A DNA stretch of 32,252 nucleotides from an uncultured Alphaproteobacteria bacterium (GTDB lineage: Bacteria; Pseudomonadota; Alphaproteobacteria; RF32; CAG-239). Positions 24,059 to 30,818 of this stretch are shown here, piece after piece; position 1 is the stretch's first letter; every line of letters begins with the position of its first letter. Made by a program: the position numbers and the translations under genes. Under the pieces are notes generated by a model that searched no databases, had not been told where the DNA came from, and saw nothing but the letters and a program-made list of their open reading frames with translations. The stretch is taken from the NCBI GenBank assembly GCA_944391425.1, contig CALXTO010000016.1, forward strand, positions 1-32,252, read 5' to 3'.

Positions 24059-25327
24059 ATGGGAATTTTGTTTGCACAAAAAACAGAAGGAAAAATCGTC
24101 CGCCGGGATGCAATCATTTTTGATTATCTGCGCAAGCTTGACGTATCGATCGGGAATTACGGCGCCTTGTATTTATGTGTTCATAAGTTGCAGGGGCAGA
24201 ATCTGCGCAGTGCGGACAGACAGGCTCTGAATGATACGTTCACCAATCTTTCCGAGGCTGCCAGGGCCGAGTTATTTGTTCTGCCGAATGAAGATATGAT
24301 TGTTATTTTTAACAAGGCCTGTCGTGATGAAATTTTAGCTTGTTTGGTAAAAATCCGTTTTTTGCTGCATGACGATCCTTTGATAAAAAATGCCGAAGAT
24401 TTGGAAGCTATCGGTTTTGCCAGAGTTTATGATCTGGGATCTGAAAGTCCGGCGTTCCATGATGCGGTTAAAACGGCAATGAAGTCTTCCGTTACATTTT
24501 CAAGGGAAAAAGCGGAAGATAAAAGCCATGTTTTGCCGCTTAATTATGGCAACGGACGCAAGGCTAAAAAAGAACTGACAACAGATATGCTGGCCAAAGT
24601 GCAAAAGATTTTGTCCGTAGCGGATTTCTCCAGTTTTATCCGTCGGCAGTCGGTTTGCGCCATCATCGGCAAAGCTGCGCCGCAAAGGGTTTTTGAGGAA
24701 GTGTATGTCGCTATTCCGGATTTGCGCGATATGCTGCTGCCGGATGTCGATCTGACGGCGAATCCCTGGCTGTTTTTGTCTTTGAGCGAAACGCTCGATA
24801 AACGGGTTTTGGAAACAATAAGCCGTCATGACGATGGTTCTTTGCTTGGCAATTTCAGTATTAATATTAATGTTTCAACAATATTGTCTGATGAGTTCTT
24901 GGCTTTTGACGACAATATCAATGTTTCAATGCGCTCAAGCATTATTTTGGAACTGCAGCTGGTGGATATTTTCAGCGACATCAAGTCGTTTATTCTGGCT
25001 AAGACTTTTGCTCAGGCACGTGGTTACAAGGTTTGTATCGACGGGATTACGGTAGATAAGCTGAAATATTTGAACCGGGCCAATCTGGATTGCGATCTCA
25101 TAAAAATTATCTGGCATCCGAGCTTTTTGGACGTCATTCATGAAGACAAACATTTTATGGATTATGTGAATAAAGCCGAACGCGCCAAAATGATTATCTG
25201 CCGGATTGATGATCCACAGGCGGTCGAAGTCGGAAATTCGCTGGGAATAAACCTTTATCAGGGGCGTTATGTGCAGAGGCTACTTAACGGCCAGCCCAGA
25301 AAGACGGTTTTTGCGGCCAGACGCTGA
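24059..25327 (+). CDS. Degenerate GGDEF-EAL-like protein, paralogue 2
   Basis: A 422-residue relative of the preceding protein. The two share RRQSV / KRQSV, (L)TANPWLFLSLSETLDKR versus VANRWLFLYLTQTLDKK, NINVST / NLNLST, LIKIIW / LIKIFW and YQGRYV / FQGPYI. The GGDEF position reads PNEDM, the EAL position EVY (in VFEEVYVAI), the EGVE Glu is missing (IICRIDD), and the DDFG pair is reduced to CIDG. It lacks the Cys-rich tail of paralogue 1. The tandem arrangement points to an old duplication with strong divergence. It ends at a good terminator (25332-25360). The pair is probably a regulatory, non-enzymatic unit; a link to the hydrogenase operon rests only on the shared promoter region. Confidence 0.7.
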   Translation: MGILFAQKTEGKIVRRDAIIFDYLRKLDVSIGNYGALYLCVHKLQGQNLRSADRQALNDTFTNLSEAARAELFVLPNEDMIVIFNKACRDEILACLVKIRFLLHDDPLIKNAEDLEAIGFARVYDLGSESPAFHDAVKTAMKSSVTFSREKAEDKSHVLPLNYGNGRKAKKELTTDMLAKVQKILSVADFSSFIRRQSVCAIIGKAAPQRVFEEVYVAIPDLRDMLLPDVDLTANPWLFLSLSETLDKRVLETISRHDDGSLLGNFSININVSTILSDEFLAFDDNINVSMRSSIILELQLVDIFSDIKSFILAKTFAQARGYKVCIDGITVDKLKYLNRANLDCDLIKIIWHPSFLDVIHEDKHFMDYVNKAERAKMIICRIDDPQAVEVGNSLGINLYQGRYVQRLLNGQPRKTVFAARR

Positions 25328-25331
25328 AAAA

Positions 25332-25360
25332 CGGCCTTCATTGCTGAAGACCGCTTTTTT
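25332..25360. terminator. Bidirectional terminator between the EAL-like gene and the DUF465 gene
   Basis: Stem CGG-C-CTTCA / TGAAG-A-CCG (nine positions, one mismatch) with loop TTGC and T-runs on both sides (CTTTTTT on plus, GTTTTTC on minus). It sits five bases after the plus-strand stop and 15 bases past the minus-strand stop of the DUF465 gene. Confidence 0.85.
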
Positions 25361-25374
25361 AGGAAGAGTTCTTA

Positions 25375-25551
25375 TTATTGAGATTGCAGAATTCTTCTGA
25401 GCATTTCGTCTTTTTTGCGTAGCTTTTCTTTCTTCAGCTGTTCAATCCTAATCATGTTTTTCCAGATATGCCCTTCCTCTTCTTTGATGGCGGAATCTAA
25501 CTGGGCATGCTGAATTTTAAGACTTTCCAAGGTTGTGTTGACGTATTCCAT
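25375..25551 (-). CDS. DUF465 (YdcH-family) small protein
   Basis: A 58-residue gene that most length-filtered ORF lists would miss. The protein begins MEYVNTTLESLKIQHAQLDS, then EEEGHIW, and ends in RIEQLKKEKLRKKDEMLRRI. These are the DUF465 hallmarks: LxxLKxxHaxLDxxI, and LKKxKLxxKDEI near the C-terminus. It forms a short two-helix coiled coil; function is unknown. An excellent AGGAGG lies nine bases before ATG 25551. The stop is a double TAA. It ends at the shared bidirectional terminator. On the minus strand a TATAAT-like -10 lies near 25590-25600, with a weak -35. DUF465 genes are common in alphaproteobacteria. Confidence 0.85.
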   Translation of the reverse strand: MEYVNTTLESLKIQHAQLDSAIKEEEGHIWKNMIRIEQLKKEKLRKKDEMLRRILQSQ

Positions 25552-25718
25552 CAGCGGAATCCTCCTTTTGTTAGGATGACACTCATTATTATAATCATGT
25601 TTTTGGTAAAATTCCAGAAAAAAGAATCAATTCAGCATTATGAGCAGAATTTTTCTTGATTTACAGATTAACGGCTTGTAATGTTTATGTAAGGCAGAAA
25701 TGAAAAAGGGAAAGGGAT

Positions 25719-25976
25719 ATGAGAGCTGTTTTGTTGGTTATGGTTCTATTGCCGTGGACGATTGCAGATGCCGCCGCAAATTGTTATTTGATCCGGAATC
25801 AGGATGCTCAAAACGAGTGTCTGGCAGAAAGAGAGGGGAACAGCCTATATTGTCACCAAATTCGAGATGATGACCAAAGAAATTATTGTTTGGCCAGAGT
25901 TGACGGCAATTCTTTGTATTGCTATCAGATTTCAGATGAAGATTTGAAGAATCGTTGCTTAGCTTTAACTGATTAA
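25719..25976 (+). CDS. Secreted small protein with three 23-residue Cys repeats
   Basis: An 85-residue protein with a Sec signal peptide (MRAVLLVMVLLPWTIADAAA, cleavage about residue 20). The mature part consists of three units of the form C-x11-C-x10: Cys at 22/34, 45/57 and 68/80, exactly 23 residues apart. Each unit reads like CYxIxDxDxxNxCLA, with linkers GNSLY before units 2 and 3. The even Cys count and export suggest one disulfide per unit, making stacked helical hairpins. AAGGGA lies ahead of ATG 25719, and a poor promoter (TTGATT-17-TAATGT) begins at about 25655. I do not recognise a named family. The gene stands alone; nothing nearby indicates its job. Confidence 0.72.
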   Translation: MRAVLLVMVLLPWTIADAAANCYLIRNQDAQNECLAEREGNSLYCHQIRDDDQRNYCLARVDGNSLYCYQISDEDLKNRCLALTD

Positions 25977-26095
25977 TGCTAAAAGGCGGTTGTTCTCGCG
26001 GCCTTAATTCGCAATAAGAACTGCTTACTAAACTGAAAAAAGTCTCCGATGGGTCTTTTTCAGGATTTGGTTTCGTAGATTTCAAAATACCATAC

Positions 26096-26118
26096 AAAAA
26101 AAGCTCCATTAGGAGCTT
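26096..26118 (-). terminator. Minus-strand terminator overlapping a stop codon
   Basis: AAGCTCC / GGAGCTT, a perfect 7-bp stem with a 4-base loop. On the minus strand it is followed by a run of seven T; the plus strand has no T-run. The loop contains the TAA of the 31-codon ORF at 26109-26204, the same layout as at 5801-5825. Confidence 0.75.
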
Positions 26119-26204
26119 GTAAAGATTGATCTGGCTGCGTAGGCTTCGCTATAAAGCTCAGCAATTTCGCTTCGGTCAAAGAACTTATAACGTTTGTTTA
26201 GCAT
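26109..26204 (-). CDS. Possible 31-residue ORF or gene remnant downstream of tRNA-Leu
   Basis: A frame encoding 31 residues (MLNKRYKFFDRSEIAELYSE and a short tail ending IFTSS) stops inside the loop of a strong terminator. The frame is open a further 11 codons upstream of the ATG, to a TGA. There is no convincing ribosome-binding site. The placement of the stop in the terminator loop resembles a real gene end in this genome, so this may be the 3' end of a decayed gene or a true small protein. The 303-base stretch 25977-26279 holds only this, two terminators and otherwise nothing I can assign. Confidence 0.35.
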   Translation of the reverse strand: MLNKRYKFFDRSEIAELYSEAYAARSIFTSS

Positions 26205-26245
26205 GTTGTTACGGCATCGCAAACTAACAAGTCCTTTTCACCATA

Positions 26246-26276
26246 ATAAAAAAAGACCCGTCGGGGTCTGTTTTTA
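26246..26276 (-). terminator. Terminator of tRNA-Leu
   Basis: On the minus strand AGACCC-cgac-GGGTCT followed by TTTTTTTATT, beginning about four bases after the tRNA CCA end. The other strand also has a T-run, but no gene there needs it. Confidence 0.88.
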
Positions 26277-26279
26277 TTA

Positions 26280-26365
26280 TGGTGCCCTGGAGAAGACTCG
26301 AACTTCCACTGCCTGAGGCAACATGCACCTGAAGCATGCGCGTCTACCAATTCCGCCACCAGGGC
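26280..26365 (-). tRNA. tRNA-Leu (anticodon CAG)
   Basis: An 86-base class II tRNA with encoded CCA. The acceptor stem is GCCCTGG / CCAGGGC (7 bp, perfect), followed by discriminator A and CCA. The D-arm has GGAATTGGTAGACGC. The anticodon stem CATGC / GCATG encloses loop TTCAGGT, so the anticodon is CAG (reads CUG). The long variable arm TGCC-tca-GGCA is as expected for Leu, and the T-arm is GGAAG-TTCGAGT-CTTCT. It has its own promoter (26405-26433) and terminator. A hairpin GAAACC-gtttt-GGTTTC at 26375-26391 lies in its short leader. Confidence 0.96.
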
Positions 26366-26404
26366 TCATATAAAGAAACCGTTTTGGTTTCATTCTGACT
26401 GAAC

Positions 26405-26433
26405 TATATAAACGTAAAATTTTTATTAGTCAA
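26405..26433 (-). promoter_or_regulatory. Promoter of tRNA-Leu, overlapping the uppP 3' end
   Basis: On the minus strand TTGACT (26428-26433) and TATATA (26405-26410), 17-base spacing. The -35 overlaps the last codons and stop of uppP. The expected start, near 26398, gives a leader of about 33 bases before the mature tRNA. Confidence 0.7.
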
Positions 26434-27250
26434 GAAACTTATTTAAATATCCGTAAGAATCTAACAATAAAAATCCGCCGAGGATGATTCTGTAAATTAC
26501 AAATGGCAAAAACGTCGATTTTTTCAGCCACCACATGACGACATAAATGGCGACGATGGATGCTGCAAAAGAGTAGGTTATGCCGTCGATGGCATCAATT
26601 ATTTCGGCCATGTTGTGGTTTTGGTACATTTCAAATGCGACTAATGCCGCCGCGGCGATAATGGCAGGGATGGAAAGCAGCATTGAAAATTTGGCAGCTT
26701 CGCGGCGTTCCATGCTTAAAAAACGCGCCATGGTAACCGTAACACCAGAACGGCTGGTGCCCGGTATAAGTGCCAGGCACTGGGCGCAGCCGATTAGAAA
26801 TGCATCCCACGCATTGAGATGTTCAATTTTGCGGATTGTCATACCGAATTTATCAGCCACAAACAACAAGAGCCCGTATCCGAGAATCGTCCAACCGATG
26901 AGTTTGGTGCTGCGCAGCCATTCGGTACCGGTTTCTTTGAGGATTAGTCCGATAAAGATAACGGGAAGCGTTCCGATGACAATCAGCCAGAACAGTTTGG
27001 CGCCTGGATTTTTGAAAGAAGGAATAAAATATGTTTTAAGCAAGCCTTTAAAGATTTTCCATAAGTCTTCGGAAAAATAAATCATAACGGCCAGAATCGA
27101 TCCGACATGAACAGCAACGTCAAGAGCCAACCCCTGATCTGGAAAAGGCGTAAATTTGGAAAAAATAATCAAATGTCCAGAAGAACTGACCGGCAGGAAT
27201 TCCGTGAGCCCCTGGAGGATCGAAAGCCAGAAAATATGTATGGTATCCAC
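26426..27250 (-). CDS. uppP: Undecaprenyl-diphosphatase (UppP/BacA)
   Basis: This integral-membrane phosphatase recycles undecaprenyl pyrophosphate, the carrier for peptidoglycan and other envelope polymers; extra copies give bacitracin resistance. The 274-residue length is normal, with about eight hydrophobic helices. Both conserved regions are present: LQGLTEFLPVSSSGHLI near the N-terminus with the catalytic Glu and SSSGH, and ALIPGTSRSGVTVTMARFL in the middle, the PGxSRSG phosphatase loop. It begins three bases after the response-regulator stop, so both lie on one transcript. Its function fits the other wall genes in the window. Confidence 0.96.
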   Translation of the reverse strand: MDTIHIFWLSILQGLTEFLPVSSSGHLIIFSKFTPFPDQGLALDVAVHVGSILAVMIYFSEDLWKIFKGLLKTYFIPSFKNPGAKLFWLIVIGTLPVIFIGLILKETGTEWLRSTKLIGWTILGYGLLLFVADKFGMTIRKIEHLNAWDAFLIGCAQCLALIPGTSRSGVTVTMARFLSMERREAAKFSMLLSIPAIIAAAALVAFEMYQNHNMAEIIDAIDGITYSFAASIVAIYVVMWWLKKSTFLPFVIYRIILGGFLLLDSYGYLNKFLD

Positions 27251-27253
27251 GTT

Positions 27254-27682
27254 TTATACTCTTTCTTGTTTTAGTCCGAAAGCGGTGCAAATTCTTTTTT
27301 TGAGGGCAAGCGGTGAAATCGGTTTTACCAGATATTCCTGGATGCCGAGTCCTTTAGCGTCCAAAACGGTTTTTTCTTTGGTATCAACCGTTACCATGAT
27401 AATGGGCGTGTCCTTCGCTCCTTCGATTGCCCCTGATTTCAGGTCCTTGGCAAAATCCAGTCCGCTTTTGCCGCCGGACATTTGCTGATCAAGGAAAATG
27501 ACATCTATTTTAAAACTGCGCAGGAGTTCAACCGCTTCATCAGCACTGCTGGCTTCCTTGGTGTTTTTGATGCCGATTTGGTAAAGGGCCGTTTTCATAA
27601 AAGTACGGGAAAATTTATCGTCGTCGACAATAAGGCAGACGATGGAATCCCAAATGATTTGTTTATGCACGTTTTCGTTCAT
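27254..27682 (-). CDS. Single-domain response regulator (CheY-like)
   Basis: A 142-residue receiver domain without output domain. The acidic pocket is VDDD at about 19-22, the phosphoacceptor Asp lies in IDVIFLDQQMSGGKSGLDF, the switch Thr in IIMVTVDT and the Lys in EYLVKPISP. All key residues are kept, so phosphorylation is plausible. No histidine kinase is in the window. A CTAACA-17-TATAAG promoter-like site at 27694-27722 would give an almost leaderless mRNA, so read-through from the M23 gene upstream (50 bases away, no terminator seen) is as likely. It is closely linked to uppP (3-base gap). Partner and target are unknown. Confidence 0.9.
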   Translation of the reverse strand: MNENVHKQIIWDSIVCLIVDDDKFSRTFMKTALYQIGIKNTKEASSADEAVELLRSFKIDVIFLDQQMSGGKSGLDFAKDLKSGAIEGAKDTPIIMVTVDTKEKTVLDAKGLGIQEYLVKPISPLALKKRICTAFGLKQERV

Positions 27683-27731
27683 CCCAGACCTCGCTTATAG
27701 ATCAAAGTTATCTAAATGTTAGCGTATTTGT

Positions 27732-28562
27732 TTATAAATTAAAACAAAAATCATCAGAGGTGTTTATATTTAGCAGCGAGAGCGGGTTAATTCTGGTCCC
27801 GCCGACGGAAGCTCCCCAGTGCAGGTGCGGGCCGGTCGCCCTTCCGGTTTGTCCGACCCTGCCGATGATATCCCCTTGCTTAACCTTATCCCCGCGTTTG
27901 ACATCCATGTTTTGTAGGTGGGCATAAATGGTGTACAGGCCAAAACCGTGGTCAATGATGATAACATTTCCGGAATAAAACAAATCCGGGTAGGCCAGGG
28001 TTACGACGCCGTCACCCGCCGCGGCAACAGGGGTTCCTTCTTTGGCGGCAATGTCCATTCCGGCATGCGGGTTTTTTTTGATGCCGTTCATTATTCTCTG
28101 TCCTCCGAAATTGCCGCTGATACGTCCTTTTACCGGCTGGATGAAGCCTTTTCTCCAAAAAGGGGCTTCCGTTGTTTCCCGTTGAGCGGCGCGAACAAGC
28201 TTCTGTTCTTTTTCAATAGCCTGAAGATCACTGTCCGAAGGCGTAACTTTGCGCGGCGGGATACCTTTGATGTTTTGGATATCCCAAGCCGTGGGTGTAA
28301 CTTCAAACTCAAGAGAAGACGAACCGTCTCCACGAATCAGGGTAAGACTTTTTTGTTTTTCTTCATTCCGGCCGAGAGGCAGCAAAAAAGTTCCGTTCGG
28401 CGAAAGGTAAAGTTCTTTTCCGTTAAAAAGTACTTTTTCGGTTCCGGGTGCGTGCCCGATCAAAACTTCTCCCTGGGCGGATTTGCCGCAAAGGACAGCG
28501 GCATGAGCCGCAGAGGTAAAGACTAGAAAACTAAAAATCAAACAAATCCGTTTGGCGTTCAT
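27732..28562 (-). CDS. M23-family metalloendopeptidase, exported
   Basis: A zinc peptidase of the lysostaphin/LytM type that likely cleaves peptidoglycan crosslinks in the periplasm. The product has about 276 residues. ATG 28562 is chosen since AAAGGAAC precedes it and a signal peptide follows directly (MNAKRICLIFSFLVFTSAAH); the longer frame to 28646 would bury that signal. N-terminal beta-rich region is about 20-110 (GEVLIGHAPGTEKVLFNGKE). The catalytic domain begins at FIQPVKGRISGNFG; zinc ligands are His and Asp in NPHAGMDIA and the last His of PHLHWG. NVIIIDHGFGLYTIYAHL is typical of active members, so it looks catalytic. It overlaps the xseA 3' end by 32 bases. Confidence 0.92.
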   Translation of the reverse strand: MNAKRICLIFSFLVFTSAAHAAVLCGKSAQGEVLIGHAPGTEKVLFNGKELYLSPNGTFLLPLGRNEEKQKSLTLIRGDGSSSLEFEVTPTAWDIQNIKGIPPRKVTPSDSDLQAIEKEQKLVRAAQRETTEAPFWRKGFIQPVKGRISGNFGGQRIMNGIKKNPHAGMDIAAKEGTPVAAAGDGVVTLAYPDLFYSGNVIIIDHGFGLYTIYAHLQNMDVKRGDKVKQGDIIGRVGQTGRATGPHLHWGASVGGTRINPLSLLNINTSDDFCFNL

Positions 28563-29910
28563 CTTTGTTCCTTTGTTGTTTGAGGCCTTTGGCCGGTTTG
28601 GCTTTTGTCGGTTCGGCAGATATACCGGTTTTGACGCTGCCATCATAAAAGCGGATTTCTATTTCCCGGGCGGATCTGGCCTGTTCGGAACTGTAGACGG
28701 TTTTTTTGTCTTGGTTTCTGACCCAGGCAAATCCTCTTTTGAGGACAGCTTCTACCGATACCGACTGCAAGCGTAACAGCAAATTATTTAAATTTTCTTG
28801 CTTTTTTTCAAAAATGTTTTGAATGTAAAACGGGCGCAGTCCGGCAGCGTCGAGCCGGCTTTTTTTGTTTTCAAGCAGGTTTTTGAAAGCCGCGTTGAGG
28901 CGGCTGATGCGGTCGTCAAATTTTTGGGCAGCTTCAAAAAGAATTTGCTCAAGATTGGGGATGCCCCGGGCGAGCCCCTGAACGATGTTTTGTTTTTCGG
29001 CAATATAGCGGATTCCGCTGTTAAGCAGCCGGGCAGTAAGTGTGTTGAGCTGTGTTGTAAGTTCACTTCTGACGGGAACCGCAAACTCAGCGGCGCCGGT
29101 CGGTGTCGGTGCTCTTTTGTCGGAAACGTAATCGATCAGCATGGTGTCTGTTTCGTGGCCGACGGCGGAAATGATGGGAATTTGCGAAGCATAGACGGCA
29201 CGGATAACGCATTCTTCATTAAAAGGCCAGAGGTCTTCCAGGCTTCCGCCGCCACGGGCAACGATGATGACATCGGGGCGGGGAGGTGTTTTGTTGCCGT
29301 CGAATTTGTTGAAGCCTTCAACGGCAGCGGCGATTTTAGCTGCGGCACCTTCGCCCTGGACCGGCGTCGGCCAAAGAAGGATATGAGAAGGAAAGCGATC
29401 GCGGACACGGTGGATGATGTCTCTGATGACGGCGCCGCTGGCCGAGGTGACTACGCCGATGGTTTGAGGCAGAAAAGGCAGGTTTTTTTTGCGGGCTGCA
29501 TCAAACAGGCCTTCGGCGGCAAACTGTTTTTTGCGTTCTTCCAACAACTTAAGCAAAGCTCCGGTTCCAGCGACATCCATTTGCTCAATAACCAGCTGAT
29601 AAGACGATTTTCCGGAAAAAGTAGTTATTTTGCCGGTGGCAACCACTTCCAGACCGTCTTCAGGCTTAACGGGAAGATTGAGTGCGACGCCCCGCCAGAC
29701 GACGGCGGAGATGACGGCGTTTTCATCTTTGAGGGAAAGGTACCAATGCCCGGAATCGGCGCGTTTGGCACCGAAAATCTCGCCGCGGATTTTGACCCGG
29801 CCAAAAGCCGTTTCAACAAAGCGTTTGATTTCAAAGGAAATCTCGCTGACGGTGAATTCCGGGATTTCGTGGTCCGGACGGCGGGAGATACTTTCAAACA
29901 AATCTTCCAT
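28531..29910 (-). CDS. xseA: Exodeoxyribonuclease VII large subunit
   Basis: XseA, with XseB, degrades single-stranded DNA into oligonucleotides. The 459-residue product has an N-terminal OB-fold ([22 protein letters not shown]...[19 protein letters not shown]). The catalytic region follows, with [60 protein letters not shown] and [28 protein letters not shown], all signature segments. A coiled-coil C-terminal half ends with [13 protein letters not shown]. The tail after about residue 430 is Lys-rich and ends DLFDF, overlapping the M23 gene. It is separated by two bases from the ftsY stop. No xseB was found here. Confidence 0.96.
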   Translation of the reverse strand: [459 protein letters not shown]

Positions 29911-29912
29911 TT

Positions 29913-30818
29913 TTATATTCCCAGTAAATTACGGCTGAAGTCTTTGGCATTGAATTCGTTCAGGTCATCCAGCCCTTCGCCGACACCGATGAAATAGACC
30001 GGTAACGGGCATTCAGCAGCCAGGGCTGTCAAAATCCCGCCTTTGGCTGTGCCGTCAAGTTTGTTGACAATAAGGCCGTTGATATTAACAGCTTCTTTAA
30101 ACGTTTTAACCTGACTGATGGCGTTTTGTCCGGTTGCGGCATCCAGACAGAGCAGGGTGTGCTGCGGTGCATCGGGAAGGATTTTTTTGATGACCCGGAT
30201 GATTTTTTTGAGTTCGTCCATGAGGCCGTTTTTATTTTGCAGCCTGCCGGCCGTATCAATGAAAACGATTTCATCCTTCTGTTTCAGAGCTTCCTGCAAG
30301 CCATCATAACAAAGCCCGGCGGCATCGCAGCCGGGAGCGCCTTTGAAAACGCGGATGCCGTTGCGTTCTCCCCAGGCGGAAAGCTGCTCGACGGCTGCGG
30401 CACGAAAGGTGTCGGCGGCAATAAAGCTGATTTTTTTTCCTTTGAATTTATGAGCAAGTTTGCCGATGGCGGTGGTTTTTCCCGCACCGTTGACTCCGGC
30501 CATGAGAATGACTGCAGGCCGGGCGTCGGAAAGGCTGAATTTTTGCTGGCAGGGCAAAAGGACGGCTTCGATTTCGGCCGCGAGCGCGGCATGTAATTCT
30601 TCTTCAGCGGCGTCTTTAGGAAATTTGCGTGCGGCAAAGCCGTCAATAATTTGGGCGGAAGCCTTGACACCCATGTCAGAAACCAAAAGCAGCTCTTCCA
30701 GTTCTTCCAGAGTTTGGGAATCGATTTTGCGGTTTTTGAAAATGCCGTTTAATCCCGAGCCGAGCTGAGAAGAACTTTTTTTCAGTCCCAGCCCTAATTT
30801 TTGCAGCCAGCTACTCAT
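29913..30818 (-). CDS. ftsY: Signal recognition particle receptor FtsY
   Basis: FtsY is the membrane-docking GTPase for SRP-ribosome complexes. At 301 residues it is a short form with no long acidic A domain; only a short N-terminal helix precedes the NG domain. The N domain shows LEELLLVSDMGVKAS. The G domain has all GTPase motifs: G1 GVNGAGKTTAIGKLA, then IAADTFRAAAVEQL, G3 DTAGR, G4 NKLDGTAKGG (TKxD type) and GVGEGLDDLNEFNA at the end, the family's closing motif. Its start overlaps the mtaB stop by eight bases, as is common for mtaB-ftsY in alphaproteobacteria. Confidence 0.97.
   Translation of the reverse strand: MSSWLQKLGLGLKKSSSQLGSGLNGIFKNRKIDSQTLEELEELLLVSDMGVKASAQIIDGFAARKFPKDAAEEELHAALAAEIEAVLLPCQQKFSLSDARPAVILMAGVNGAGKTTAIGKLAHKFKGKKISFIAADTFRAAAVEQLSAWGERNGIRVFKGAPGCDAAGLCYDGLQEALKQKDEIVFIDTAGRLQNKNGLMDELKKIIRVIKKILPDAPQHTLLCLDAATGQNAISQVKTFKEAVNINGLIVNKLDGTAKGGILTALAAECPLPVYFIGVGEGLDDLNEFNAKDFSRNLLGI

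Noticed and set aside
26040-26072. Possible terminator with A-run, CTCC/GGG and T-run
   Set aside because: The inner arms do not pair properly; only the A- and T-runs match, so no real stem.
25738-26109. 123-codon minus-strand frame over the Cys-repeat gene
   Set aside because: It starts in the terminator hairpin and runs antisense through the signal-peptide gene; composition is not protein-like.
26375-26391. Hairpin GAAACC-gtttt-GGTTTC as the terminator of uppP
   Set aside because: It lies downstream of the tRNA promoter, in the tRNA leader; the T-run is broken (TTTATAT). Some attenuation is possible, but a clean terminator is not supported.
28798-29997. Long 399-codon open frame on the plus strand opposite xseA
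   Set aside because: It is antisense to a complete, unmistakable xseA, has no family motif, and its residues are those expected from mirrored codons of the real gene.
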